Positions 9,047 to 16,835 of a stretch of 64,000 nucleotides of DNA are shown here, piece by piece; positions within the stretch are counted from its first letter, which is position 1; each line of letters starts with the position of its first letter. Origin of the DNA: Eutrophocola sp964601805 (GTDB taxonomy: Bacteria; Pseudomonadota; Gammaproteobacteria; Pseudomonadales; Pseudohongiellaceae); assembly GCA_964601805.1 (NCBI GenBank), contig CAZROW010000001.1, positions 1 through 64,000 on the forward strand. Direction: 5' to 3'. The position numbers and the translations under genes are program-made. Below the pieces are notes generated by a model. The model had not been told where the DNA came from. It ran no database searches and saw only the letters and a list, made by a program, of their open reading frames with translations.

Positions 9047-9143
9047 CCTTAGGGATTAGGGCTGTATTCAGGGAAGAGCCATTAATCGTTAAATAAAGAA
9101 TATTATGGTGTCGCAGCTTTCGTACTGCGAGACCATGTTTTTT
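9047..9143 (+). ncRNA. Candidate small RNA or attenuated leader before the TonB operon
   Basis: A transcript from the promoter-like element at 9012-9040 would run about 97 nt and end at the strong hairpin and U-tract at 9105-9143. No reading frame with a plausible ribosome site was seen in it. An internal GGCT/AGCC hairpin could form near 9060-9080. It could be a free small RNA or a terminated leader of the TonB operon, whose first gene starts 148 bp beyond. No known family was recognised. Confidence 0.3.
9105..9143 (+). terminator. Strong intrinsic terminator in the sucD-TonB operon spacer
   Basis: ATGGTGTCGCAG (9105-9116) pairs with CTGCGAGACCAT (9125-9136) with one G-G mismatch across an 8-nt loop. 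GTTTTTT follows (9137-9143). It is stronger than the sucD-proximal terminator, which suggests a separate transcript ends here. The rest of 8938-9291 holds two small palindromes, GCAAG-CTTT-CTTGC and ATCACA-AGA-TGTGAT (9202-9216), and no gene. Confidence 0.8.
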
Positions 9144-9237
9144 AGGGGATTTACCTTTCGATTAGACTTTTGCAAGCTTTCTTGCGTCCAACGAAGTATG
9201 AATCACAAGATGTGATTTTAGCTGGATACAGGATGAG

Positions 9238-9265
9238 TTAACGGGAGTCTTCTCATCTTTATAGA
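9238..9265 (+). promoter_or_regulatory. Possible promoter of the TonB operon
   Basis: TTAACG (9238-9243), a 16-nt spacer and TATAGA (9260-9265) form a moderate sigma-70-type match. The inferred start near 9272 would leave a leader of about 20 nt before ATG 9292. No convincing Fur-type GATAATGATAATCATTATC box was seen around it. Confidence 0.3.
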
Positions 9266-9291
9266 TTTACTTAAATTAAGTGGGACTACAC

Positions 9292-10086
9292 ATGATCTAC
9301 CATCGTTTCAAGCAAAGGATTCTTTTTCCTTTATTAATGTTACCGGTCATGCTGGGTATCGGTTCAGTGTCCGCCCAGGACACTGTTGTTGACACCAGCA
9401 TCATCGATAGAGCAAATGCCCTGGCCGGTGAGGCCATTGCGGCGGCTGCAGAAGCCCAGCGCCAGATTAACCAGCTTTCAGACGAAGCTGATGAACTGAT
9501 CCAGGAATACAGCGAAGTGGCTAAAATTGTTGATGGCCTTGAAGTGTATAACGCAGGTTATCGCAAAACTATTGCCGAGCAGGAAAGAAGGATTGCGGAG
9601 TACAACCAGTCCATCGAAGATGCGGCTGCTCTGCAACGTCAGGTTCCGCCTCTGATGGAAAGAATGATGGTAGCCCTTGAGCAGTTTGTTGATCTCGACC
9701 TGCCATTCCTGCTTGATGAAAGACAGGCCCGTCTCAGTCTCATTCGTGACACCTTCAGTGATTCCAGCGTTAACGTGGCTGAAAAATTCCGCCTGGTTCT
9801 TGCTGCCTATCAGCAGGAAATCAACTACGGCAGGGTAATGCAGCATTACACTGACACCCTGGACATCGGCGGTGTTGAGCGTGACGTGGACATTCTGCGT
9901 GTTGGCCGTATCGCACTGCTTTACCAGACCAGCGACCAGACTGAAACCGGTGTGTGGGACAAGAACTCCAACCAGTGGGTAACCCTTGAAGACAGTTATC
10001 GTCGCCCGGTAGCCAATGCCATTCGTATGGCACAGGACCTGGCCACCACAGAAATTCTTGAATTGCCAATTCATGCGCCGGAGTAA
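9292..10086 (+). CDS. DUF3450 family periplasmic protein of a TonB system
   Basis: A 264-residue protein with a signal peptide (MIYHRFKQRILFPLLML..., cut after VSAQ). A long alpha-helical, Glu/Gln/Ala-rich coiled-coil region spans about residues 30-130 (AAAEAQRQINQLSDEADELI). A C-terminal globular part contains RVGRIALLYQTSDQ. I recognise it as DUF3450, which is regularly encoded before TtpC/ExbB genes in marine Gammaproteobacteria. Its exact role in energy transduction is unknown. I chose ATG 9292, which is preceded by GTGGGA; GTG 9280 is an alternative. It is the first gene of a six-gene operon, 6 bp before the next. Confidence 0.85.
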   Translation: MIYHRFKQRILFPLLMLPVMLGIGSVSAQDTVVDTSIIDRANALAGEAIAAAAEAQRQINQLSDEADELIQEYSEVAKIVDGLEVYNAGYRKTIAEQERRIAEYNQSIEDAAALQRQVPPLMERMMVALEQFVDLDLPFLLDERQARLSLIRDTFSDSSVNVAEKFRLVLAAYQQEINYGRVMQHYTDTLDIGGVERDVDILRVGRIALLYQTSDQTETGVWDKNSNQWVTLEDSYRRPVANAIRMAQDLATTEILELPIHAPE

Positions 10087-10092
10087 GTAACA

Positions 10093-11481
10093 ATGAAATT
10101 CAACAAGATTTTTACAAAGACAGTCTCTGTAACCCTGTTGTGTGTTACTGCTACTTTTTCCTATGGCCAGCAGCAGGCTGCCAACCTCGACAACCTGCTT
10201 GACCTGGTAGAAGAGCGCAGACTGAACGAAACCGCAGAAAGCCGCGAGCGTATGGATCGCTTTCAGGCTAATGTTAACCAGCGCCAGGCGCTGCTCAATG
10301 AAATGATTGAGCGCAGGGAAACTGAAGAACGCATTTCCGTAGACCTGGAAAACACCTATAACGAAAACGAAATCATCAAGGCGCAGCTGTTTGAAACATT
10401 GCAGGAACGCCTGGGTGACCTCGACGAGCTGTTCGGTACCATTGCCGGTGTAGTCGGTGATACCCGCAGTCAGTTTGAAGCCTCCCTGATTTCTGCCCAG
10501 TACCCTGGTCGTGACGAATTCATGACTGAACTGGCAGGCGTTATGGCCAGTGAGTCCCAGCTGCCCAGCATTGAGCAACTGGAAAGGCTGTGGTTCTTCC
10601 TGCTGCAGGAAATGACCGAGTCTGCCAACGTCACCAAGTTCACTACTGCCGTGGCACAGCCTGACGGTACACAGTCTGACCAGGAAGTGGTTCGTATCGG
10701 TTCCTACAACATCGTCTCCAATGGTCAGTACCTGGAATATGATCCCAATACCCGTCGTTTGAGCGTATTGCCCAGCCAGCCAGCCAATTACACTGAAACT
10801 GCAGCGGCTATCCAGCAGGCTAGCGGTGGCTTTACCCGTGTAGGTATTGACCCGACTGGTGCCTTTGGTGGCTCTTACCTGGCAGCCCTGATTAGCTCAC
10901 CGTCTTTCCGTGAAAGATACTGGGAGCAGGGTCGTACCATTGGTCAGATCATTATCTTCGTTGGCCTGTTTGCAACCTTGCTTGCGGTTGAAAGGATGAT
11001 CACCCTGACTATCGTCAATGCCAAGGTTAAGCGTCAGCTGAAAAACCCGGATCGTCCAAACAAGAACAACCCGCTTGGTCGTGTCCTCATGGTGTATGAA
11101 GCCGACAAGAGCATGGATATCGAAACCCTTGAGTTGAAGCTTGGTGAGGCTATCCTGCTGGAGACACCGTCTCTGGAAAGGTTCCTGACATTGCTCAAGA
11201 TTATTGCCACGGTAGCGCCTCTCGGCGGTCTGCTGGGTACTGTGACCGGTATGATTACCGTGTTCCAGGCTATCACCCTGTTCGGTACCGGTGATCCGCA
11301 AATTATGGCGGGTGGTATTTCAGGCGCCCTGGTAACTACAGTACTTGGTATTGTCGTAGCGATTCCGACTATTCTGTTCCACACGATCGTGAAATCACGC
11401 AGTGACAATGTGATTCACATCCTCGAAGAACAGGCGACCGGAATTATCGCCAGAAGGGCGGAAGCCGCTCACGCATCATAA
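10093..11481 (+). CDS. TtpC-like MotA/TolQ/ExbB proton channel protein with periplasmic extension
   Basis: A 462-residue protein that combines a signal peptide (ends near SYGQQQ) and a long periplasmic helical region (about 30-270) with a C-terminal ExbB/TolQ proton-channel domain. Membrane segments are visible at about 278-303 (TIGQIIIFVGLFATLLAVER), 365-395 (TVAPLGGLLGTVTGMITVF) and 408-435 (GALVTTVLGIVVAIPTIL). This layout matches TtpC, the additional ExbB-like part of Vibrio-type TonB2 systems. It should work with the shorter ExbB at 11523 and ExbD to power TonB. Which outer-membrane receptor is served cannot be seen here. Confidence 0.88.
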   Translation: MKFNKIFTKTVSVTLLCVTATFSYGQQQAANLDNLLDLVEERRLNETAESRERMDRFQANVNQRQALLNEMIERRETEERISVDLENTYNENEIIKAQLFETLQERLGDLDELFGTIAGVVGDTRSQFEASLISAQYPGRDEFMTELAGVMASESQLPSIEQLERLWFFLLQEMTESANVTKFTTAVAQPDGTQSDQEVVRIGSYNIVSNGQYLEYDPNTRRLSVLPSQPANYTETAAAIQQASGGFTRVGIDPTGAFGGSYLAALISSPSFRERYWEQGRTIGQIIIFVGLFATLLAVERMITLTIVNAKVKRQLKNPDRPNKNNPLGRVLMVYEADKSMDIETLELKLGEAILLETPSLERFLTLLKIIATVAPLGGLLGTVTGMITVFQAITLFGTGDPQIMAGGISGALVTTVLGIVVAIPTILFHTIVKSRSDNVIHILEEQATGIIARRAEAAHAS

Positions 11482-11522
11482 GCTAAAGTCAATTTGAAGC
11501 TAAAGTAGCTGGAGAGTAGCTT

Positions 11523-12059
11523 ATGTTAGAACAATTGAGTATGAGCCTGGAGGCCATCGACGCTTTTATGGAGCGCGGTGGCCCCGTCCTGAATTTCATT
11601 GCGATATTACTGTTTGTGAAATGGAGCCTGATGATTGAACGCTTCTGGTTCCTCAAGACAGTACACAAAAAGAATGTCGTCAAGGCTTTGTCCGAATGGG
11701 AATCCCGCAAGGACAAGAAATCCTGGAATGCACATGCCATTCGCACCGAGTTGATTTCAAGGGTCACGCTTGACCTGAGATCCACTTTACCGGTTATCGA
11801 AGTGCTGGTCGTTATCTGTCCCCTGTTTGGATTATTGGGAACAGTGACAGGCATGATTGAGGTGTTCTACGTCATGGCCGTAACCGGTGGTGGCGATGCC
11901 AAGCAGATGTCAGGTGGTGTTGCCCGTGCAACCATCCCGACTATGGCAGGCATGGTTGGCGCATTGTCCGGTATTTTTGCCAGCAATATCCTGAAAGTCA
12001 GAACCAACAGGGAATTGCAATTGCTGGAAGACCATCTTGAAATCCAGCATGCGTCCTAA
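11523..12059 (+). CDS. exbB: ExbB/TolQ family proton channel protein
   Basis: A short ExbB of 178 residues with three membrane segments: VLNFIAILLFVKWSLMIE, the conserved LVVICPLFGLLGTVTGMIEVF and IPTMAGMVGALSGIFASNIL. It lacks the periplasmic extension of its upstream neighbour. In TonB2-type systems, ExbB and ExbD form the proton-conducting motor that energises TonB. The gene lies 41 bp after the TtpC-like gene and 51 bp before exbD. Confidence 0.92.
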   Translation: MLEQLSMSLEAIDAFMERGGPVLNFIAILLFVKWSLMIERFWFLKTVHKKNVVKALSEWESRKDKKSWNAHAIRTELISRVTLDLRSTLPVIEVLVVICPLFGLLGTVTGMIEVFYVMAVTGGGDAKQMSGGVARATIPTMAGMVGALSGIFASNILKVRTNRELQLLEDHLEIQHAS

Positions 12060-12110
12060 ACCGGCGTCATTCATGAATACGCTCATGACGTCATTAGTAC
12101 AGGATTAAAT

Positions 12111-12515
12111 ATGAAAGGTTTTGCCAAAGGTAAAGAAGAGGAACAAGCAGGTGAAATCGACCTGACTCCCATGTTGGATGTCGTTTTCATTCTTCTTATC
12201 TTTTTTATCGTGACTTCTGTTTTTGTAAAAGAGGCCGGTTACGAAATTCTGTATCCGGAAGCCTCTACCGTTGAACCCACCTCGGGGGAGCCCATCCTGA
12301 TGGCTGTTTCCCCGTTGGGTGAAATCTGGATGGATGGCGACATTATCCCTCCCCGTAACCTGAGGCTCAGAATCGAGCAAAGGCTTGCTGAATCTCCGAA
12401 TGCCTGTGTAGTCATTCAGGCGGATCAGGACGCAGCGAATGAATTCGTGCTCATGATCATGAATGCCGCGAGAGAAGCCGATTCGGGTTGTACACAAATA
12501 GCTGCAGAGGAATAA
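12111..12515 (+). CDS. exbD: ExbD/TolR family protein
   Basis: A 134-residue motor subunit with one N-terminal membrane helix (MLDVVFILLIFFIVTSVFV) holding the conserved proton-path aspartate D23. A periplasmic ExbD/TolR domain follows. The N-terminal EIDLTPMLDVVF motif is diagnostic of the family. It ends 3 bp before tonB, so the two are almost certainly co-translated. Confidence 0.93.
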   Translation: MKGFAKGKEEEQAGEIDLTPMLDVVFILLIFFIVTSVFVKEAGYEILYPEASTVEPTSGEPILMAVSPLGEIWMDGDIIPPRNLRLRIEQRLAESPNACVVIQADQDAANEFVLMIMNAAREADSGCTQIAAEE

Positions 12516-12518
12516 ATC

Positions 12519-13136
12519 ATGGTCAGATTATTCAATATTGGATTTGCGATTGTTTTTGCTTCAGCAGTAACGTTTTCACTTTTCTTCCTGATGCAATTCC
12601 TGATCTCCATGGACCAGTCGGAACCGGAGAAGGGCGAAGCCCGCAAGATTGCGGATATCACCATGCCCGATATCGAACTGGAAGTTCAGCGTCAGGAACC
12701 CAAGCCGGAAGAACCGGATGTACCGGAAGAGATTCCCGACCTGCCGGAACCGGATCTGTCCCTGGATGCACCAAGTGGTGAAGGTTTGCAGTTGTCTCGT
12801 GTTGAAGTGGACATGGGTGGCCTGGACAACAATGCCTCCATCTCCGCCAGCGACTCTGAAATGCTGCCAATCGTAACGATCCAGCCCCAGTATCCACAAC
12901 GCGCTGCGTCACGTGGAATCGAAGGTTGGTGTCTCGTGGAATTTACGGTGACTGCACAGGGTACGGTCAATGAAGACAGTATCCAGGTGATTGATGCCGA
13001 TCCTCAGAACATTTTTGACTCTGCTTCACGCCGTGCAGTGTCCCGATTCAAATTCAATGCCAGGGTTCAGGACGGACAACCCGTAGCAGTACCTGGCGTC
13101 AGGTACCTGTTCCGCTATAACCTGGCTGATGAATGA
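12519..13136 (+). CDS. tonB: TonB energy-transducing protein
   Basis: A 205-residue TonB with an N-terminal membrane anchor (about 5-30, FAIVFASAVTFSLFFLMQFL). A Glu/Pro linker follows (EPKPEEPDVPEEIPDLPEPD, about 63-82). The C-terminal TonB domain (about 118-205) contains PQYPQRAASRGIEGWCLVEF and ends FKFNARVQDG to YLFRYNL. The linker is short, as in TonB2 proteins, consistent with use together with TtpC. The stop overlaps the next start by 4 bp (ATGA). Confidence 0.93.
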   Translation: MVRLFNIGFAIVFASAVTFSLFFLMQFLISMDQSEPEKGEARKIADITMPDIELEVQRQEPKPEEPDVPEEIPDLPEPDLSLDAPSGEGLQLSRVEVDMGGLDNNASISASDSEMLPIVTIQPQYPQRAASRGIEGWCLVEFTVTAQGTVNEDSIQVIDADPQNIFDSASRRAVSRFKFNARVQDGQPVAVPGVRYLFRYNLADE

Positions 13137-14527
13137 TGAATAAAGAGAGCATACTGATGAAACAGATTAAATTTCAGAAACTCCTGCCGGAGTTGGGCAA
13201 GTTCCTGTTTCTGGCAGCGGCACTGACTGTGTTGCCGGTAGCTGACATTCCCGTTATCGGTTCCAGCCAGGTCCTGGCACAGGACGAAGATGACGATGGT
13301 CGCAGGGCACCACCGGAAGCCCGTTCTTCCCAGACCCTCGGACGTCGTGTATTTACCCGCATTAACGAGGTCATGGAACTGCGAGATATGGAGCAGTTCG
13401 CCGAGGCCCTGGAAGTACTGGGTGAAATCAAGGAAGACTTTGACAGGGATCGCCTCAATGACCGTGAAAAGTTCGTCATGTGGCAGTTCTACGCCAATAT
13501 CTACCAGATCCAGGAACAGTACGACGAAGCCATTGAGGCTTATGAGCAGATTCTCCTGTTGGAAAACCTGACCCAGGAACAGTTGGAACAAACCCTGTTT
13601 TACGTGGGATCCCTGTACTATGTCCAGGAACAGTTCCGCCAGGCGATCGACCAGTTCAATGAGTATAACCAGATTGCCCTGGAACCAAACGAGGACGTAT
13701 TCTTCCGGATTGGGACAGCCCATTACCAGTTGGAAGAATTTCCGGAAGCCATTCCATTCATCCTGCGCAATATGGAAATCCTGCGCTCCAAGGGAGAAGA
13801 TATTCCCAAGAATACCTATGACCTGCTGCGTGCCCTCTACTTCAATGTAGAAGACTACGAATCAGCCTACCAGGTATTACGTGAATCCATCGTGCTCTTC
13901 AACGATCCGGATGACTGGGTGCTGTTGCCGGCTGTTCTGGGGCAGATTGAACGCTTCCAGGAACAGGCACAATCCTATTACGTTACCGATTCCCTGGGAT
14001 ACCTGGACAGCGACTCACAGCTCGTGAACCTGGCGGCCCAGCTCTACAACAATGATTATCCCTATGGTTGCGCCCGCATCATGGAGCGCGGCATGGCAGA
14101 CGGTATTATCGAAGAAGATGAAGGCAACCTGTCTTTCCTGTCTACCTGCTACCAGATAGCCCGTGAAGACGAAAAAGCCGCACCGCCGCTGGAAAGAGCC
14201 GCGGCCATGTCCGATGATGGTGAGAATTACGCACGCCTGGGCCGTATTTATGCCACCATGACCGAATGGGAAAAATCCATTGATGCCTTCAATACAGCCC
14301 TTGAAAAAGGTGGGATTGATCGCCCTGACCAGGTTTATCTGTCGATGGCACGCTCCTACATGGAGCTGAATCGCTACGATGAAGGTATCGAGGCAGCCCG
14401 CAACGCGATGCGTGATGAGCGTAGTGAAGATACCGGCCAAACCTGGGTCACTGTGTTGACACGGGAAAAGGAGCGTTATGAAACGCTGCAACGCCAGCGT
14501 CGTGACCTCGCAGAATTTTTCAGGTAA
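13133..14527 (+). CDS. Tetratricopeptide repeat protein of the TonB operon
   Basis: A 464-residue exported protein. The signal peptide is long (FLFLAAALTVLPVADIPVI, cleavage near VLAQ) and a short acidic stretch follows. Helical TPR-like repeats run through the rest, for example YDEAIEAYEQILLLENL, FRQAIDQFNEYNQIALEPN, WEKSIDAFNTALEKGG and RYDEGIEAARNAM. TPR proteins commonly close DUF3450-TonB2 operons; a scaffolding role in the periplasm is inferred. The start is ATG 13133, overlapping tonB by 4 bp; ATG 13157 is an alternative. Confidence 0.85.
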   Translation: MMNKESILMKQIKFQKLLPELGKFLFLAAALTVLPVADIPVIGSSQVLAQDEDDDGRRAPPEARSSQTLGRRVFTRINEVMELRDMEQFAEALEVLGEIKEDFDRDRLNDREKFVMWQFYANIYQIQEQYDEAIEAYEQILLLENLTQEQLEQTLFYVGSLYYVQEQFRQAIDQFNEYNQIALEPNEDVFFRIGTAHYQLEEFPEAIPFILRNMEILRSKGEDIPKNTYDLLRALYFNVEDYESAYQVLRESIVLFNDPDDWVLLPAVLGQIERFQEQAQSYYVTDSLGYLDSDSQLVNLAAQLYNNDYPYGCARIMERGMADGIIEEDEGNLSFLSTCYQIAREDEKAAPPLERAAAMSDDGENYARLGRIYATMTEWEKSIDAFNTALEKGGIDRPDQVYLSMARSYMELNRYDEGIEAARNAMRDERSEDTGQTWVTVLTREKERYETLQRQRRDLAEFFR

Positions 14528-14571
14528 GCCAGCCAGTTAATAACAAAAACTATAAAGCAGTAAATAGTTGG

Positions 14572-14600
14572 AAAACGCATCTCTGGATGCGTTTTTTTTT
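14572..14600 (+). terminator. Terminator of the TonB operon
   Basis: AAAACGCAT and ATGCGTTTT form a perfect stem around CTCTGG, followed by a run of T to position 14600. It lies 45 bp after the TPR gene stop. Confidence 0.92.
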
Positions 14601-14602
14601 GC

Positions 14603-14631
14603 CTTGAATTTATCAAATTTGACCCAATTTA
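14603..14631 (+). promoter_or_regulatory. Sigma-32-type heat-shock promoter of htpG
   Basis: CTTGAAT (14603-14609), a 12-nt spacer and ACCCAATTTA (14622-14631) resemble the RpoH consensus CTTGAAA-N12-CCCCATNTA. The downstream gene is the chaperone htpG. The -10 part is repeated after the N block because of a duplicated contig end. Confidence 0.65.
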
Positions 14632-14828
14632 GGCGTAGTACTGAACACATTACAGGGGATATTCCAATGGGAGNNNNNNNNNNNNNNNNNNNNNNNNNNN
14701 NNNNNNNNNNNNNNNNNNNNNNNNNNNNNNNNNNNNNNNNNNNNNNNNNNNNNNNNNNNNNNNNNNNNNNNNNTTGACCCAATTTAGGCGTAGTACTGAA
14801 CACATTACAGGGGATATTCCAATGGGAG
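14619..14828 (+). other. Scaffold gap flanked by an identical 55-bp duplicate
   Basis: Bases 14619-14673 are identical to 14774-14828, with exactly 100 N between. The duplicate spans the htpG leader and the first bases of its coding sequence. The likeliest reading is two contigs overlapping by 55 bp that were joined with a default gap, so the true distance is probably 155 bp shorter. The truncated htpG start at 14667 is an artefact. Confidence 0.88.
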
Positions 14829-16747
14829 TTGAAGCCAAAAAAGAAACGCTGGGTTTCCAGACTGAAGCCAAGCAGTTACTACACTTGATGATTCATTCCT
14901 TGTACAGCAACAAGGAAATCTTCTTGCGTGAACTTATTTCCAATGCCTCTGATGCGGCCGATAAATTACGTTTTGCGGCCCTGGGGAATGGAGACCTTTA
15001 CGAAGATGATCCAGAGCTGAAAATTACAGTTGATTATGACAGTAAGAAAAAGACGATAACCATTTCCGACAATGGTATCGGCATGACCCGGGATGAAGTC
15101 ATCGATAATCTGGGCACTATTGCCAAATCCGGTACCGCCCAATTCCTGCAATCCCTGACCGGAGACGAGAAGAAGGACTCCCAGTTGATTGGCCAGTTCG
15201 GCGTGGGCTTCTACTCGGCATTTATCGTTGCAGACAAGGTTGAGGTCTATACACGAAAAGCAGGAGAGCCTGCTGACCAGGGTGTGAAATGGGAGTCGGC
15301 CGGTGAGTCAGACTTTAATGTAGAGCCTTATACCAAGGATGACCGTGGTACACGCATTGTCCTGCACCTGAAAAAAGACGAAAAAGAGTTTGCAGAAAGT
15401 TATCGCCTGCGCAGTATTGTCAGGAAGTACGCTGACCATATTTCAATTCCCGTCATGATGGTCAAGGAAGAGGCTCCTGCTGATGAGGATGACAAGGACA
15501 AAAAAGACAGCAAGGATAAGCAGCCTGAATATGAGGCGGTCAATACAGCCAAGGCACTCTGGACCCGTCCACGCCAGGAACTCAATGATGAGGAATACAA
15601 GGAGTTCTACAAGCACATCAGTCATGACTTCCAGGATCCCCTGGACTGGAGTCATAACAAGGTAGAAGGCAAGCTGGAGTACACCAGCCTGTTGTACCTG
15701 CCTGCCAAGGCTCCCTTTGACATGTGGAACCGGGATGCTGCCCGGGGCCTGAAGCTTTATGTACAGCGCGTCTTCATCATGGACGATGCCGAGCAGTTTT
15801 TGCCTCTCTACCTGCGATTCATTCGCGGGGTGGTCGATTCCAATGACATCTCCCTGAATGTCAGCCGCGAAATCCTGCAAAAAGACCCTGCAGTAGACTC
15901 CATGAAGAGCGCGATAACCAAGCGCATTCTGGACATGCTGGGCAAACTGAAAAAGAAGAAACCGGAGGATTACCAGAAATTCTGGGATGAATTCGGGCAG
16001 GTACTCAAGGAAGGGCCGGCCGAAGATTATGCCAACCGCGAGAAGATCGCCAAATTACTGCTGTTTTCGACCACCCATACGGATTCGCCAGTCCAGGATC
16101 AGTCGCTGGAGGATTATATCTCCCGTATGCAGGAGGGTCAGGACAAGATTTACTACATCGCTGCAGAGTCACATAACACGGCGAAGAACAGCCCCCATCT
16201 CGAAGTGCTGCGCAAGAAGGGTATTGAAGTCTTGTTGCTTTCTGATCGTGTTGATGAGTGGTTTATCAGTCACCTGATGGAATTCGACGGCAAGCAGTTC
16301 CAGGATGTCACACGGGGTGAACTGGACCTGGGTAAGCTGGACACTGAAGAGGACAAGAAGGCACAGGAAGAAAAGGACAAGCAGGCCGAGCCCCTGTTGA
16401 ATCGCCTGAAGGAAAGCCTGGGTGAGCGAGTTGCAGAAGTGCGTACCACCCATCGCCTGACCGATTCGCCGGCATGCCTGTCGATTGCTGAACATGACAT
16501 GGGTGCACAAATGCGCAAGATCATGGAAGCTGCTGGTCAGGCCATGCCCGAGTTCAAGCCGATCTTTGAGATCAACCCTGAACATCCGCTGATCGACAAA
16601 CTCGACAAGGAAGCCGATGAAGAGCGCTTTAATGACCTGGCGGCAATCCTGTTTGACCAGGCCAGCCTGGCAGAAGGTGGACACCTGGATGACCCGGCCA
16701 GCTACATCAGGCGCCTGAACAGCCTGTTGCTCGACCTGAGCAAGTAA
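14822..16747 (+). CDS. htpG: Molecular chaperone HtpG (Hsp90)
   Basis: Bacterial Hsp90 of 641 residues. The N-terminal GHKL ATPase domain shows NASDAADKLRF, DNGIGMTRDEVI, GQFGVGFYSAFIV and GTRIVLHLKKDE. A charged insertion (EEAPADEDDKDKKDSKDKQ, about 221-239) separates it from the middle domain (SLLYLPAKAPFD, DSNDISLNVSREIL). The C-terminal dimerisation domain follows. The start is ATG 14822 with AGGGGAT upstream; in-frame codons before it are leader sequence. The upstream promoter looks sigma-32 dependent and a strong terminator follows, so the gene is monocistronic. Confidence 0.96.
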   Translation: MGVEAKKETLGFQTEAKQLLHLMIHSLYSNKEIFLRELISNASDAADKLRFAALGNGDLYEDDPELKITVDYDSKKKTITISDNGIGMTRDEVIDNLGTIAKSGTAQFLQSLTGDEKKDSQLIGQFGVGFYSAFIVADKVEVYTRKAGEPADQGVKWESAGESDFNVEPYTKDDRGTRIVLHLKKDEKEFAESYRLRSIVRKYADHISIPVMMVKEEAPADEDDKDKKDSKDKQPEYEAVNTAKALWTRPRQELNDEEYKEFYKHISHDFQDPLDWSHNKVEGKLEYTSLLYLPAKAPFDMWNRDAARGLKLYVQRVFIMDDAEQFLPLYLRFIRGVVDSNDISLNVSREILQKDPAVDSMKSAITKRILDMLGKLKKKKPEDYQKFWDEFGQVLKEGPAEDYANREKIAKLLLFSTTHTDSPVQDQSLEDYISRMQEGQDKIYYIAAESHNTAKNSPHLEVLRKKGIEVLLLSDRVDEWFISHLMEFDGKQFQDVTRGELDLGKLDTEEDKKAQEEKDKQAEPLLNRLKESLGERVAEVRTTHRLTDSPACLSIAEHDMGAQMRKIMEAAGQAMPEFKPIFEINPEHPLIDKLDKEADEERFNDLAAILFDQASLAEGGHLDDPASYIRRLNSLLLDLSK

Positions 16748-16774
16748 TCACGCTTCGGCGACATTTGCCAACTT

Positions 16775-16813
16775 TATCCCCTGGAGCTTAGAATCAGCTC
16801 CAGGGGATTTTTT
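16775..16813 (+). terminator. Terminator of htpG
   Basis: ATCCCCTGGAGCT pairs perfectly with AGCTCCAGGGGAT across a 7-nt loop, followed by six T. It lies 28 bp after the htpG stop and 23 bp before the next start. Confidence 0.93.
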
Positions 16814-16835
16814 ATTTATCGCAAGGATAATTGCC

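Noticed and set aside
9140..9291. Fur box upstream of the TonB operon
   Set aside because: No sequence close to the 19-bp Fur consensus is present.
9478..10578. 366-codon open frame on the minus strand across the DUF3450 and ExbB genes
   Set aside because: It mirrors the codon bias of two well-supported plus-strand genes, has no ribosome site or family pattern, and ends inside both genes.
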